Shown here: one piece after another, positions 49,927-58,767 of the stretch
Numbering within the stretch: position 1 is the stretch's first letter
Layout of the letters: every line of letters starts with the position of its first letter
Assembly (NCBI RefSeq): GCF_000761215.1
Contig: NZ_CP009438.1
Location: 4,853,501 to 4,917,500, forward strand
Direction of reading: 5' to 3'
Length of the DNA: 64,000 nucleotides
Source: Streptomyces glaucescens
GTDB taxonomy: Bacteria; Actinomycetota; Actinomycetes; Streptomycetales; Streptomycetaceae
Translations under genes and position numbers: made by a program
The notes under the pieces: model-generated
Seen by the model: only the letters and a program-made list of their open reading frames with translations
What the model was told of the DNA's origin: nothing
Database searches by the model: none

Positions 49927-51558
49927 ATGGCAGGCGAGGGATCCGGTGGCTCCCGTGGCGGCACGTCCTTCGAGGGCATGAGCCACGAGCAGATGCTCGC
50001 CTGGCTGGACCAGGCGGACAGCGGGACCGTCCAGGCCGCTGCCCGGAAGCTCGTCGCCGCCGCCGAGCAGATCCGCGAGATCGCGGAGGAGCTGAAGATC
50101 CGGCCGCAGTGGGTGGAGTGGAAGGGCGAGGGCGCGGACGCCTTCCGCACCTGGGCGGGCGATCTCGCCAACTCCGCCCTGCGGCTGGCCGACTTCAGCG
50201 GCGACTCGGGCACGTGGCTCTCCCTGGCATCCGGCGCGATTGCCACCGCCCAGGCCGCCGTACCGCGCGACGAGTCGGGCACCTCGGCCGGCCCCACGGC
50301 GGCCCGCGCCCACCTCACCGCGAGGTCCGGTGCCGAGCTCGCGGCGCTGAAGGCGCGCAAGGAGAAGGTGCGCCAGGAGGCGGCGGCCGAGATGCGCAAG
50401 CTCGCGCAGGCGTATGCCCTGTCGTCGTCGCAGATGGACAGCTTGCCCCGGCCCGAGTTCCCGCCGCCGCCCGCCGCGATCAGCATCGGCACCCCCGAGG
50501 ACCTGGCCCGTCCGAGCAGCGGGCGTGCCCGGGGCGAGGATGCGGGTGACGCCGCGTCACCCGTGGCCCGGCCGGCCGGCGAGGCGGCCGGGCAGGCCAC
50601 AGCAGGGCGGCCCGACGAGGCGGGGTCCTTCACCGGTGCGCCGGCCGATCCGCACCGACCGGCCACCACGGGCCGCCCGGTGCACGTCGAGATCGACTCG
50701 GCCGGCACGCTTCCCGAAAGGCACATCCCCGTCACGGCACCGGGACCGACCGCCCCGACCCGCCCGGATCCATCCGTGCTTCCGGCTGCGACAGGGATGA
50801 TCCCGCCAACTTCTGACCGCGGCGGAGGGCGTAGGCCCACCGTCTCCGGGGGCGGAGGAAGGCCGACCACCGGTGGGCGCGTACCGTTCGCGCCGCGGCA
50901 GGAAGGCACGGGCCTTCCGCGTGGACGCGACATCGCGGCAGGTGGTCCGTTCCCGCACCGGTCGATCTCCGGTACGGCTGCCGGCAGGACCCTCGCGGGG
51001 CCGGGTGCGGGCCCCGGCCGCGACGTGCCCGCTGCCTCCGGAGCTCCGGCCGGGCGGCCCACCGACTCGGGCGTCATGGGCGGGAGGCCCACCGGACCGG
51101 CCGTCACAGGCGGACGTCCGACGGGCCCGGGTGCCGTGGGCGCACGGCCGGCAAGCCCTGGCGTCATGGGCGGACATCCGGTCAACCAGGCCGTCGCCGG
51201 GGGACGTCCTTCGGTGACGCCTGCCGCGGGGACGCCGTCCGGCCGCCTGCCTGGTGGGACAGTCGTGGGCGGAGACCCTGCCGCACACCGTGGACCGACG
51301 GGGCCCGCCCTGGCGGTGCGGGCCCCGTCCACCCCGCGGAGCGGCGTGGTCGGCGGCACTCCGCAGCGGGCGGGCCGAGCGCCGGCCCGCCCCGGTGCCC
51401 CGGTACCCTCCGCACCGACCCGAGGCGGCATCACCGGAGGCACGCCGAGCGATGAGGGCGATCGTGCCGGCGGCCGACGGCCCCTCAGCCCCACCAGATC
51501 TCGACAGGGCGGGCGGCAGCAGACCGGCCGTCGCGACGGAGCTTCGGCAACCGACTGA
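49927..51558 (+). CDS. WXG100/PPE-like ESX-type protein with long Gly/Pro repeat tail
   Basis: The first 185 residues are a helical bundle with a central WKGEGADAFRTWAGDLANSALRLADFSG, resembling the W-x-G turn of type VII secretion substrates (WKGEGADAFR). Helical segments EQMLAWLDQADSGTVQAAARKLVAAAEQI and LKARKEKVRQEAAAEMRKLAQAYALS flank it. The remaining 350 residues are low complexity, with imperfect repeats of about 11-14 residues such as VMGGRPTGPAV, TGGRPTGPGAV and VMGGHPVNQAV. The layout resembles mycobacterial PPE/PE-like and EspB-like proteins. It is followed after 27 nt by a mycosin gene that may process it. Confidence 0.7.
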   Translation: MAGEGSGGSRGGTSFEGMSHEQMLAWLDQADSGTVQAAARKLVAAAEQIREIAEELKIRPQWVEWKGEGADAFRTWAGDLANSALRLADFSGDSGTWLSLASGAIATAQAAVPRDESGTSAGPTAARAHLTARSGAELAALKARKEKVRQEAAAEMRKLAQAYALSSSQMDSLPRPEFPPPPAAISIGTPEDLARPSSGRARGEDAGDAASPVARPAGEAAGQATAGRPDEAGSFTGAPADPHRPATTGRPVHVEIDSAGTLPERHIPVTAPGPTAPTRPDPSVLPAATGMIPPTSDRGGGRRPTVSGGGGRPTTGGRVPFAPRQEGTGLPRGRDIAAGGPFPHRSISGTAAGRTLAGPGAGPGRDVPAASGAPAGRPTDSGVMGGRPTGPAVTGGRPTGPGAVGARPASPGVMGGHPVNQAVAGGRPSVTPAAGTPSGRLPGGTVVGGDPAAHRGPTGPALAVRAPSTPRSGVVGGTPQRAGRAPARPGAPVPSAPTRGGITGGTPSDEGDRAGGRRPLSPTRSRQGGRQQTGRRDGASATD

Positions 51559-51585
51559 CGCGCGAAGGACGGAAGAGGGACCCGC

Positions 51586-52932
51586 ATGCCGACCAACAGG
51601 ACACGGCACACCCGGCTCCGGGCTGCCGTGTCGGCAGTCGCCGGCCTTCTGCTGATGAGTGGTGCCGCCACTCCCGCGTGGGCCGGTTCGACCCGCTCAC
51701 AGCAGTGGCATCTGGACGCCATGCACGCCGAGGAGATGTGGCGGACGAGCACGGGCGAGGGCATCACCGTCGCGGTGATCGACACCGGTGTCGACCCCGG
51801 CAACCCCGACCTCGAAGGGCGAGTCCTCGACGGGCGGGACCTGGCGACGTCCCGGCCCGGCGACGAGCACACGGATTACCTCGGTCACGGCACGTCCATG
51901 GCCGGGCTGATCGCCGGCACCGGGGGCTACGGAGGCGGAAACGGCGCGTACGGCCTTGCGCCGGGTGCCGAGATCCTCCCGGTCCGAGTACCCAGCCAGG
52001 GCGACGACCCGACGGCGGGCTTCGCCTTCGCCGGAGTCCTCGGCAAGGCCATTCGGCTCGCGGCGGACGCGGATGCGCAGATCATCAATGTCTCCCTGGC
52101 CTCGACGACCACGAGTGACGACCTCACTGCCGCCGTGAAGTACGCCCTGGACCGTGGCTCGCTGGTCTTCGCGGGCGTCGGCAACAGCGGCGACGAGGGC
52201 AATCCGGTGTTCTACCCGGCGGCCACGCCTGGAGTGGTGGCTGTGGCGGCGGTGGGCCGGGATCTGTCCAGGACCGAGGAATCCGGGTTCGGACCTCACG
52301 TCGACCTGGCCGCCCCGGGTGAGGACATGGTCCACGCCTGTGGAGGCCGCACGGGTCTCTGCAAGAGCCACGGCACCAGCGACGCCACCGCCCTCGCCTC
52401 CGCCAGCGCCGCCCTCATCTGGTCCGAGCACCCCACCTGGACCAACAACCAGGTCCTCCGCGTCATGCTGAACACCATCGGCGCTCCCACGGACGGCGCC
52501 GAGCGCAACGACTCCATCGGGTACGGCATCGTCCGCCCCCGCATCGCCCTGCGGAATCCCGGCGACCCGGGCCCGGCGGACGTCTATCCGCTGCCCGACC
52601 TCGGGGCCGCCGGGAGCGGCCCGGCGTCCCCCTCGGCGGGCGCGCCCGCGGGGCAGCCCGCGCAGACGCCGGCCGAGGCGGACGGCGGCAGCGGTCCGAG
52701 CCGCTCGGTGACGGAGGACTCCGGGCGCGGCCGCCTGTGGGCGGTGCTGGGCATCGGCGCGGCCGTCGTCCTCGCGGCGCTCGCGGCGGCGGTCGTCGTG
52801 CTCCGCAGGCGCCCGCGCCCGGGGGCCGTCCCGCCACCGCCCGTCGCCCCCGGGCAGCGGAGCCCGTACGACGGCGGTCGGCTCACTCCGCCCGGGCCGG
52901 GCGGTACGCCACGGGGCGGCCCGTACCATTGA
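51586..52932 (+). CDS. Mycosin-like (MycP) membrane-anchored subtilisin protease
   Basis: The 448-residue S8 protease has a signal peptide (LRAAVSAVAGLLLMSGAATPAWA), catalytic Asp66 (VAVIDTGVD), His101 (YLGHGTSMAG) and Ser265 (HGTSDATALAS). The C-terminal membrane helix is near 400-425 (LWAVLGIGAAVVLAALAAAVVVL) with a Pro-rich cytoplasmic tail. Mycosins are essential parts of ESX/type VII secretion systems and cleave some substrates. No EccB, EccC, EccD or EccE gene is in the window, so this protease with its two ESX-like neighbours forms a separate module. Confidence 0.9.
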   Translation: MPTNRTRHTRLRAAVSAVAGLLLMSGAATPAWAGSTRSQQWHLDAMHAEEMWRTSTGEGITVAVIDTGVDPGNPDLEGRVLDGRDLATSRPGDEHTDYLGHGTSMAGLIAGTGGYGGGNGAYGLAPGAEILPVRVPSQGDDPTAGFAFAGVLGKAIRLAADADAQIINVSLASTTTSDDLTAAVKYALDRGSLVFAGVGNSGDEGNPVFYPAATPGVVAVAAVGRDLSRTEESGFGPHVDLAAPGEDMVHACGGRTGLCKSHGTSDATALASASAALIWSEHPTWTNNQVLRVMLNTIGAPTDGAERNDSIGYGIVRPRIALRNPGDPGPADVYPLPDLGAAGSGPASPSAGAPAGQPAQTPAEADGGSGPSRSVTEDSGRGRLWAVLGIGAAVVLAALAAAVVVLRRRPRPGAVPPPPVAPGQRSPYDGGRLTPPGPGGTPRGGPYH

Positions 52933-52984
52933 CGGTCCCCGTGACGCGGTACCGCGCGCCTGCCGCGCCTCGGGAGGCGCGACG

Positions 52985-53365
52985 CTACTCGGCCGGATCC
53001 TGTTCGATCGACAGCCGGACGCCGGGCCGTACGCCCCACTCCGCCATGACCCCCGCGCTCGCCTCCAGCACGTGCCGGGCGCGCAGCCGGGGCAGGCCCA
53101 GGCGGCCCGGTCGCATGGTGCGTACCGCGAGCACGCGGAGGTGCCGGTCGAGGTGGGCGACGTCGATGGGGAAACGCATGCGGAAGGTGTGCACGGAGGA
53201 CGCGGGGGAGAGCAGCAGGGCGCCGTCCACCGTGTCGCGGCCCAGCAGGCCCTTCGTGCGGGCGCGCCAGGAGGTCGCCAGCTCCAGGGGCACGGGCACG
53301 GGCACGTCACCGCCCGGTCCGTGCACGAGCAGCCGTCCCCGTCCGTCACTCCAACGCCGCGTCAT
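52985..53365 (-). CDS. DUF192 family protein
   Basis: The 126-residue protein has the DUF192 pattern: LELATSWRARTKGLLGRDTVDGALLLSPASSVHTFRMRFPIDVAHLDRHLRVLAVRTMRPGRLGLP and ASAGVMAEWGVRPGVRLSIE. The family is widespread, and its biochemical role is not defined. The frame extends to 53587, but the ATG at 53365 with GGAGGG about 8 nt upstream is the likely start. It is convergent with the mycosin gene. Confidence 0.88.
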   Translation of the reverse strand: MTRRWSDGRGRLLVHGPGGDVPVPVPLELATSWRARTKGLLGRDTVDGALLLSPASSVHTFRMRFPIDVAHLDRHLRVLAVRTMRPGRLGLPRLRARHVLEASAGVMAEWGVRPGVRLSIEQDPAE

Positions 53366-53577
53366 GACACGCACCCTCCCCACCCGGAGGCGGCCCATGC
53401 GCCAGAACGCGCGCCGTCCTCGCCGACCTGCCCACCGGCTCCTGGAGCGCCACGCGTTCGGCCATGAGTTCGACCGTGGGTTCGGCGACGGGGCGCGGTA
53501 CGAGGCGAGGGCGCCGGCCTCAGGGATCCGGTGAAAACCGGTTGTCCCCCGGACCCGGTGCGCCGTTAGGTGGTCCC

Positions 53578-54450
53578 ATGACCGCACTCGGCGCCGTGTT
53601 CCGCCCGCAGCTCCCGCCCGAGCGACTGCGCGCCCTCGCGTGCCTCGCCGACGACACCGGGCTCGACGAGCTGTGGCTGTGGGAGGACTGCTTCCTGGAG
53701 GGCGGGATCTCCACGGCCGCCGCCGCGCTCGCCTGGACCGAGCGGGTCAGGGTGGGAGTCGGGCTGCTGCCCGTCCCGTTGCGCAACGTGGCCGTCACGG
53801 CGATGGAGACGGCGACCCTGCACCGCATGTTCCCGGGCCGCGCGGTCGTGGGCGTCGGGCACGGCGTGCAGGACTGGATGGGCCAGGTGGGGGCGCGGGC
53901 CGAGTCGCCGGTGACCTTGCTGCGGGAGTACCTGACGGCGCTGCGGGCCCTGCTGCGAGGGGAGCGGGTCAGCACCGACGGCCGGTACGTACGGCTGGAC
54001 GGCGTGGCCCTGGACTGGCCGCCCCTCGAACCGGCGGAAGTGCTGGCCGGGGTCACCGGTCCGCGCTCGCTGCGGCTGTCGGGGGAGGCCGCCGACGGCA
54101 CCGTCCTCACCGCGGCCACGCCCCCGGACGGCGTACGCCGGGCACGGCGGCTCATCGACGAGGGGCGCGCGGCGGCGGGGCGGACCGGGCCGCACCGCGT
54201 CGTCGTCTACCTGCTGACCGCGACCGGTCCCGACGCCTCCGCCCGGCTGCGGGCGGAGCTGGCCGCCGAAGGCCTCGGGGACGTGCCCGGGCTGGGGGTC
54301 GCGGGTCACGCCGCCGATGTCGCCGGGGCGGTCGGGCGGCTCGTCGAGGCCGGTGCCGACTCGGTCGTACTCCAGCCGACCGCCGACGAGCCCGACCCCG
54401 AGGGGTTCGTGCGGTTCGCGGCGGAGCGGGTACGGCCGTTGGTGTCCTGA
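53578..54450 (+). CDS. LLM-class (F420-dependent type) oxidoreductase
   Basis: The 290-residue luciferase-like TIM-barrel protein shows DDTGLDELWLWEDCFLEGGISTAAAALAWTERVRVGVGLLPVPLRNVAVTAMETATLHRMFPGRAVVGVGHGVQDWMGQVGAR and the C-terminal ADSVVLQPTADEPDPEGFVRFAAERV. Actinobacterial members commonly use F420 rather than FMN. Substrate is unknown. It lies 57 nt upstream of a methyltransferase gene on the same strand and may be co-transcribed with it. Confidence 0.88.
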   Translation: MTALGAVFRPQLPPERLRALACLADDTGLDELWLWEDCFLEGGISTAAAALAWTERVRVGVGLLPVPLRNVAVTAMETATLHRMFPGRAVVGVGHGVQDWMGQVGARAESPVTLLREYLTALRALLRGERVSTDGRYVRLDGVALDWPPLEPAEVLAGVTGPRSLRLSGEAADGTVLTAATPPDGVRRARRLIDEGRAAAGRTGPHRVVVYLLTATGPDASARLRAELAAEGLGDVPGLGVAGHAADVAGAVGRLVEAGADSVVLQPTADEPDPEGFVRFAAERVRPLVS

Positions 54451-54507
54451 AGAGTGAACGGCAAGCAACGCAACACACGAAGAGAGAGAGTCCGAGGCGG
54501 TCGCGTC

Positions 54508-55293
54508 ATGGAAACCCAGCACACCCCCACCTTCGAGGAACTGGTCGACGAGGGTGCCTCCGTGCCCACCGAGGGGTGGGACTTCTCCTGGTTCGAGGGA
54601 CGGGCCACCGAGGCGCGGCCCTCGTGGCGGTACGCCGAGTCGCTCGCCGGGCGGCTGGGCACGGCGCGTGCCGTCCTCGACATCCAGACCGGGGGCGGGG
54701 AGGTCCTCGACTTCGCGCTGGGCCGGGCCGCGACCGCCCCGGTGCTGACCGTGGCCACCGAGGGCTGGCCGCCCAACGTCGCCAAGGCCACCGCACTGCT
54801 CCGGCCGCGCGGTGTCGCGGTCGTGGCCGCCCCGCAGGACGCGCCCCTGCCGTTCGCCGACGGCGCCTTCGACCTGGTCGCCAGCAGGCACCCCGTGGAG
54901 CCGCACTGGGACGAGATCGCCCGGGTGCTCCAGCCCGGCGGCACCTATTTCGCCCAGCACGTCGGGCCGCACAGCGTCTTCGAACTCGTCGAGTACTTCC
55001 TGGGACCCCAGCCGGAGGAGGTCCGCCGGGGCCGCGACCCGGAACGGGAGCGGGCGGATGCCGAGGCGGCGGGTCTGCGGGTCGTGGAACTGCGGGCCGA
55101 GCGGCTGCGGATGGAGTTCCACGACATCGCCGCCGTGGTCCACTTCCTGCGCAAGGTGGTCTGGATGGTGCCGGGCTTCACCGTGGCGGCGTACGAGCCG
55201 CGGTTGCGCGCCCTGCATGAGCGGATCCGGGACGAGGGCCCGTTCGTCGCCCACAGCACCCGGCATCTCTTCGTCGCGCGCAAGCCCGGGTAG
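54508..55293 (+). CDS. Class I SAM-dependent methyltransferase
   Basis: The 261-residue protein has a Rossmann methyltransferase core. The motif I region is VLDIQTGGGEVLDFAL, followed by VLTVATEGWPPNVAKATALL, an acidic motif region LPFADGAFDLVASRHPVEPHWDEIARVLQPGGTYFAQHVG, and a C-terminal FLRKVVWMVPGF segment. Motif I reads DIQTGGGE rather than DxGxGxG, a variant seen in this subfamily. Substrate is unknown. The ATG at 54508 follows GAGGCGG. A 22-bp palindrome lies 49 nt downstream as probable terminator. Confidence 0.88.
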   Translation: METQHTPTFEELVDEGASVPTEGWDFSWFEGRATEARPSWRYAESLAGRLGTARAVLDIQTGGGEVLDFALGRAATAPVLTVATEGWPPNVAKATALLRPRGVAVVAAPQDAPLPFADGAFDLVASRHPVEPHWDEIARVLQPGGTYFAQHVGPHSVFELVEYFLGPQPEEVRRGRDPERERADAEAAGLRVVELRAERLRMEFHDIAAVVHFLRKVVWMVPGFTVAAYEPRLRALHERIRDEGPFVAHSTRHLFVARKPG

Positions 55294-55341
55294 GCACCCG
55301 GGCGCCGCCCAACAGGGCTCCCGCCACCCGGGATCCGCCGT

Positions 55342-55363
55342 CCCCGGCGGCGCGCCGCCGGGG
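55342..55363. terminator. 22-bp GC palindrome downstream of the methyltransferase gene
   Basis: CCCCGGCGGCG-CGCCGCCGGGG is a perfect palindrome, followed by further copies of the unit GCGCCGCCGGGGG up to about 55,388. It can form nested hairpins and probably ends transcription of the oxidoreductase-methyltransferase unit. Confidence 0.5.
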
Positions 55364-55957
55364 GTGCGCCGCCGGGGGCGCGCCGCCGTACCGGGGCGCC
55401 GTGCTGGTCCGTCGCGGAAGCCGCCCGGTTCCCTCGCATCCGTGCGGATGCGGTGAAGGAGTGAACCGGTGTGGGCCGTAAGGGTGTTGGGGCCACGGCG
55501 CGGCTCACCCGCTCGCGTGCCCGTTCCGTGTTTCCACATCGTTATCGCCTGCGGCTCGCCTCACGGGCGCTCACTCGAGTAAGTTCAGACCAAGGGAATT
55601 CGCGTGAGCAAAGCTGCGCGGCGGCACCGCGCAGTGGAGGGGGCTGCGCGGCGCACCCTGCTCCCGCCCGGACGCGCCTTCGGGCACGACAGCCCGGCCG
55701 GCCGTCAGGCGGATCGCTCCCAGGGGTCGTCGGACCGACCCCACCCGCTCGGTCGTCAAGCGGACGCCGACCCGCCGGGGTCGCCCGCACGGGGGACACC
55801 CGAACGGGCCCGCAAAACCCCGCGGACCGGCCTGAAGCCCCGGTGGGACCGCACTTCCGGCGCCGAGCGCGGCGTCGCCGGGCGACTTCGGAGCGTAGTT
55901 GTGGCGCGCCGATGTGCGCGGTGGCCCTTACGAAGGGTTATGGTGGAAACCCCCCCT
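55364..55957. other. Apparently non-coding region upstream of uppS
   Basis: No supported protein gene lies between the methyltransferase and uppS (about 1 kb in total). Open frames here (for example from 55604) give Arg/Pro-rich products with biased composition and no similarity I recognise. An AT-containing stretch at 55,525-55,610 (GTTTCCACATCGTTATCG, then AAGTTCAGACC) looks promoter-like. A strong terminator follows at 55958, so a small RNA or short peptide transcript of about 400 nt is possible. Confidence 0.5.
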
Positions 55958-55997
55958 CGGGCCGGTCCGTCTCCCCCCCCACGGACCGGCCCGTTTC
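55958..55997 (+). terminator. Strong intrinsic terminator in the uppS upstream region
   Basis: A perfect 13-bp stem (CGGGCCGGTCCGT at 55958-55970, ACGGACCGGCCCG at 55981-55993) has a 10-nt C-rich loop and is followed by TTTCTCTTGTG. It has no gene immediately upstream on the plus strand. Confidence 0.8.
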
Positions 55998-56020
55998 TCT
56001 TGTGTTCCGAAGCCGCCCCG

Positions 56021-56087
56021 GCTTCCACCCCCGGCCGGCCCCGGCTTCCACCCCCGGCCCGCCTCGCTTCCACCCCCGGCCCGCCTC
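56021..56087. repeat. Tandem repeat, three copies of a 22-23 bp unit
   Basis: The 16-nt core GCTTCCACCCCCGGCC starts at 56021, 56044 and 56066, with GGCCCCG or CGCCTC spacers. It sits between the terminator and uppS. A shadow reading gives Pro-rich repeats, but no gene is supported. Confidence 0.8.
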
Positions 56088-56309
56088 AGGGTCCCCCCTG
56101 GGTGACCCCGCCCCTCCCCGGGCCGGCCCCCGCTCCCCCGTCCGGAGCGCGTCCCGGCCCGGGAACGGCACTTCGGCGCAGCGGGGGTAGGCTTCGCCCC
56201 GGGGACCGCCATACGGACAGGGACGCACCCGACCCGCTCCCGGCCCAGCCGCCGCAGGAGCGCCGTGCCCATCCCCTGTCCGATCCGCACCGGAGGGGCT
56301 GACAATCAC

Positions 56310-57083
56310 GTGAACCTGCGCGACAAGCTGCGCGGCCTGCTGGTCAGGCTCTACGCGCGCCGGGTGGAAGGTCACCTGGACCACGCTCAGGTGCCCAAGC
56401 ACATCGGCGTGATCATGGACGGCAACCGCCGCTGGGCGAAGGCCGCGGGCTCCAGCACCGTGCACGGCCACCGGGCCGGCGCCGAGAAGATCGAGGAGTT
56501 CCTCGGCTGGTGCACCGAGACGGACGTCGAGGTCGTCACCCTCTGGCTGCTGTCCACGGACAACTTCGACCGGCCGCAGGAGGAGCTGGGCCCGCTCCTC
56601 GGCATCATCGAGGACGTCGTGCGCACCCTCGCCGCCGACGGCCGCTGGCGGGTGCATCACGTGGGCACCATGGACCTGCTGCCCGCGGGCATGCAGACCA
56701 CCCTGAAGGAGGCCGAGGAGGCCACCGCCCACATCGACGGGATACTGGTCAACGTCGCCATCGGCTACGGCGGCCGGCAGGAGATCGCCGACGCGGTCCG
56801 CTCGATGCTGAACGAGGCGGCCGAGAAGGGCACCTCGGTCGAGGAGCTGGCCGAGGCCGTCGACACCGACATGATCGGCCGGCACCTCTACACGGGTGAC
56901 CAGCCGGACCCGGACCTGGTGATCCGCACCAGCGGCGAGCAGCGGCTGTCCGGATTCATGCTGTGGCAGACCGCCCACTCGGAGTACTACTTCTGCGACG
57001 TCTTCTGGCCGGCCTTCCGCAAGGTCGACTTCCTGCGCGCCCTGCGTGACTACGCGGCGCGCCACCGCCGTTACGGCGGCTGA
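56310..57083 (+). CDS. uppS: Isoprenyl transferase (cis-prenyltransferase, UppS family)
   Basis: The 257-residue enzyme condenses isopentenyl diphosphate onto an allylic primer to give the polyprenyl diphosphate used as carrier for wall glycans. Signatures: KHIGVIMDGNRRWAKAAG (catalytic Asp in IMDGN), HRAGAEKIEEFLGWC, LWLLSTDNFDRPQEEL, NVAIGYGGRQEI, PDPDLVIRTSGEQRLSGFMLWQTAHSEYYF. Two GTG starts are possible: 56310 after GGAGGGG gives the usual family N-terminus VNLRDKLRGLLVRLYARRVEGHL, while 56265 after AGGAG would add 15 residues. I chose 56310. Confidence 0.94.
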   Translation: MNLRDKLRGLLVRLYARRVEGHLDHAQVPKHIGVIMDGNRRWAKAAGSSTVHGHRAGAEKIEEFLGWCTETDVEVVTLWLLSTDNFDRPQEELGPLLGIIEDVVRTLAADGRWRVHHVGTMDLLPAGMQTTLKEAEEATAHIDGILVNVAIGYGGRQEIADAVRSMLNEAAEKGTSVEELAEAVDTDMIGRHLYTGDQPDPDLVIRTSGEQRLSGFMLWQTAHSEYYFCDVFWPAFRKVDFLRALRDYAARHRRYGG

Positions 57084-57441
57084 CCCATAAACGCCCCCCG
57101 AGCGGGCGTACGGGTACCCCTTCCGGCGGGGGCAAAGGGCGGCAAGACGGCGCATGTCACGTGGAGTTCACCGGCGCGCCGTCATATGCCGTGGCATGGC
57201 ATCGCGTGTTCGAGGGCATAGACCAGACAGGTCGATGCCCGAACCACGGGTGTCGGATCTCAGCGGGCGGCACGGGGCCGTCCGCCCGGGAGGCCCTTTG
57301 CACCAGCCCGACCGTGCGGTCCTCGGCACGGAAGAAGCAGCGGGGGGCCGGTTCTCGCCCCCTGTGCGTGCAGGGCGGCCGACGACCGGTCCAGCTCCGC
57401 TCCGTCGCTCCCCGACCTCATCCGAGGGGGTACGTCCTTCC
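57084..57441 (+). promoter_or_regulatory. uppS-phoH intergenic leader
   Basis: This 358-nt gap is less GC-rich around 57,155-57,240 and contains a small inverted repeat ATGCC-GT-GGCAT (57186-57197). A frame from GTG 57161 runs to 57448 and would overlap the PhoH start. Its composition is poor, so I do not call it a gene. It probably holds the phoH promoter and a long 5' leader. Confidence 0.4.
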
Positions 57442-58767
57442 GTGGTGACCAGCGCACAGCGCCACAAGCCAGACCGGCGCACCTATGTTCTCGACACCAG
57501 CGTCCTGCTGTCCGACCCGAACGCCCTGAGCCGCTTCGACGAGCACGAGGTCGTGCTCCCCATCGTCGTGGTCACGGAGCTGGAGGCCAAGCGGCACCAT
57601 CCCGAGCTCGGCTACTTCGCCCGGCAGGCCCTGCGCCTGCTGGACGACTACCGGGTGCGGTACGGCCGTCTCGACGCCCCCATCCCGATCGGCGACCTGG
57701 GCGGAACGATCCGTGTCGAGCTCAACCACTCGGACCCCAGCGTGCTGCCCACCGGCTACCGCCTGGGGGACAACGACTCCCGCATCCTCGCGGTCGCCCG
57801 CAACCTGCAGGCCGAGGGGTTCGACGTCACCGTCGTGTCGAAGGACCTGCCGCTCAGGATCAAGGCCTCCTCCGTGGGTCTGCTGGCCGAGGAGTACCGC
57901 GCGGAGCTCGCCATCACGGACTCCTCCGGGTGGACCGGGATGGCCGAGCTGACGCTGCCCGCCGAACAGGTGGACATCCTCTTCGAGGAAGGCCACATCC
58001 ACGTCCCCGAGGCGGCGGAGCTGCCCGTGCACACGGGCCTGACCATCCACTCCGAGCGCGGCCGGGCCCTCGGCCGGGTGACCCCGGAGGGGAACGTCCG
58101 GCTGGTGCGCGGCGACCGCGAGGCCTTCGGCATCAAGGGGCGCAGCGCCGAGCAGCGCATCGCGCTCGATCTGCTGCTCGACCCGGACGTAGGGATCGTG
58201 TCGATGGGCGGCCGGGCCGGCACCGGCAAGTCGGCGCTGGCGCTGTGCGCGGGGCTGGAGGCGGTGCTGGAGCGCCGTCAGCACGAGAAGGTGATGGTCT
58301 TCCGGCCGCTGTACGCGGTCGGCGGGCAGGAGCTGGGCTATCTGCCCGGCACCGAGGCGGAGAAGATGAGCCCGTGGGCGCAGGCCGTCTTCGACACCCT
58401 CTCGGCGGTGACCAGCCGTGAGGTCATCGAGGAGGTCACCGCGCGGGGCATGCTGGAGGTGCTGCCGCTCACCCACATCCGCGGCCGCTCGCTGCACGAC
58501 GCGTTCGTGATCGTGGACGAGGCGCAGTCGCTGGAGCGCAACGTCCTGCTGACCGTCCTGTCCCGGATCGGCGCCAATTCGCGGGTCGTGCTGACCCACG
58601 ACGTGGCACAGCGCGACAACCTGCGGGTCGGGCGCTACGACGGTGTCGTCGCCGTCGTGGAGAAGCTGAAGGGGCATCCGCTGTTCGCGCACGTCACCCT
58701 CACCCGGTCGGAGAGATCCCAGATCGCTGCACTTGTGACCGAAATGCTGGAGGACGGGCAGATCTGA
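57442..58767 (+). CDS. PhoH-family protein with N-terminal PIN domain (PhoH2/YlaK type)
   Basis: The 441-residue fusion has a PIN RNase domain (residues about 8-150: TYVLDTSVLLSDP, VVTELEAKRHHPELGYFARQALRLLDDYR, GDNDSRILAVARNL with acidic metal ligands). A PhoH ATPase/helicase domain follows (Walker A MGGRAGTGKSALALCAG, Walker B AFVIVDEAQSLERNVLLTVLSRIG, GANSRVVLTHDVAQRD). PhoH2 proteins of mycobacteria are RNA helicase-nucleases of toxin-antitoxin type. No convincing antitoxin gene is seen upstream here. Two adjacent GTG codons (57442, 57445) follow GAGGGGG. Confidence 0.92.
   Translation: MVTSAQRHKPDRRTYVLDTSVLLSDPNALSRFDEHEVVLPIVVVTELEAKRHHPELGYFARQALRLLDDYRVRYGRLDAPIPIGDLGGTIRVELNHSDPSVLPTGYRLGDNDSRILAVARNLQAEGFDVTVVSKDLPLRIKASSVGLLAEEYRAELAITDSSGWTGMAELTLPAEQVDILFEEGHIHVPEAAELPVHTGLTIHSERGRALGRVTPEGNVRLVRGDREAFGIKGRSAEQRIALDLLLDPDVGIVSMGGRAGTGKSALALCAGLEAVLERRQHEKVMVFRPLYAVGGQELGYLPGTEAEKMSPWAQAVFDTLSAVTSREVIEEVTARGMLEVLPLTHIRGRSLHDAFVIVDEAQSLERNVLLTVLSRIGANSRVVLTHDVAQRDNLRVGRYDGVVAVVEKLKGHPLFAHVTLTRSERSQIAALVTEMLEDGQI

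Noticed and set aside
55604..56302. 232-residue plus-strand frame upstream of uppS
   Set aside because: It is Arg/Pro-rich, crosses a strong terminator and the tandem repeat, and has no domain. More likely non-coding.
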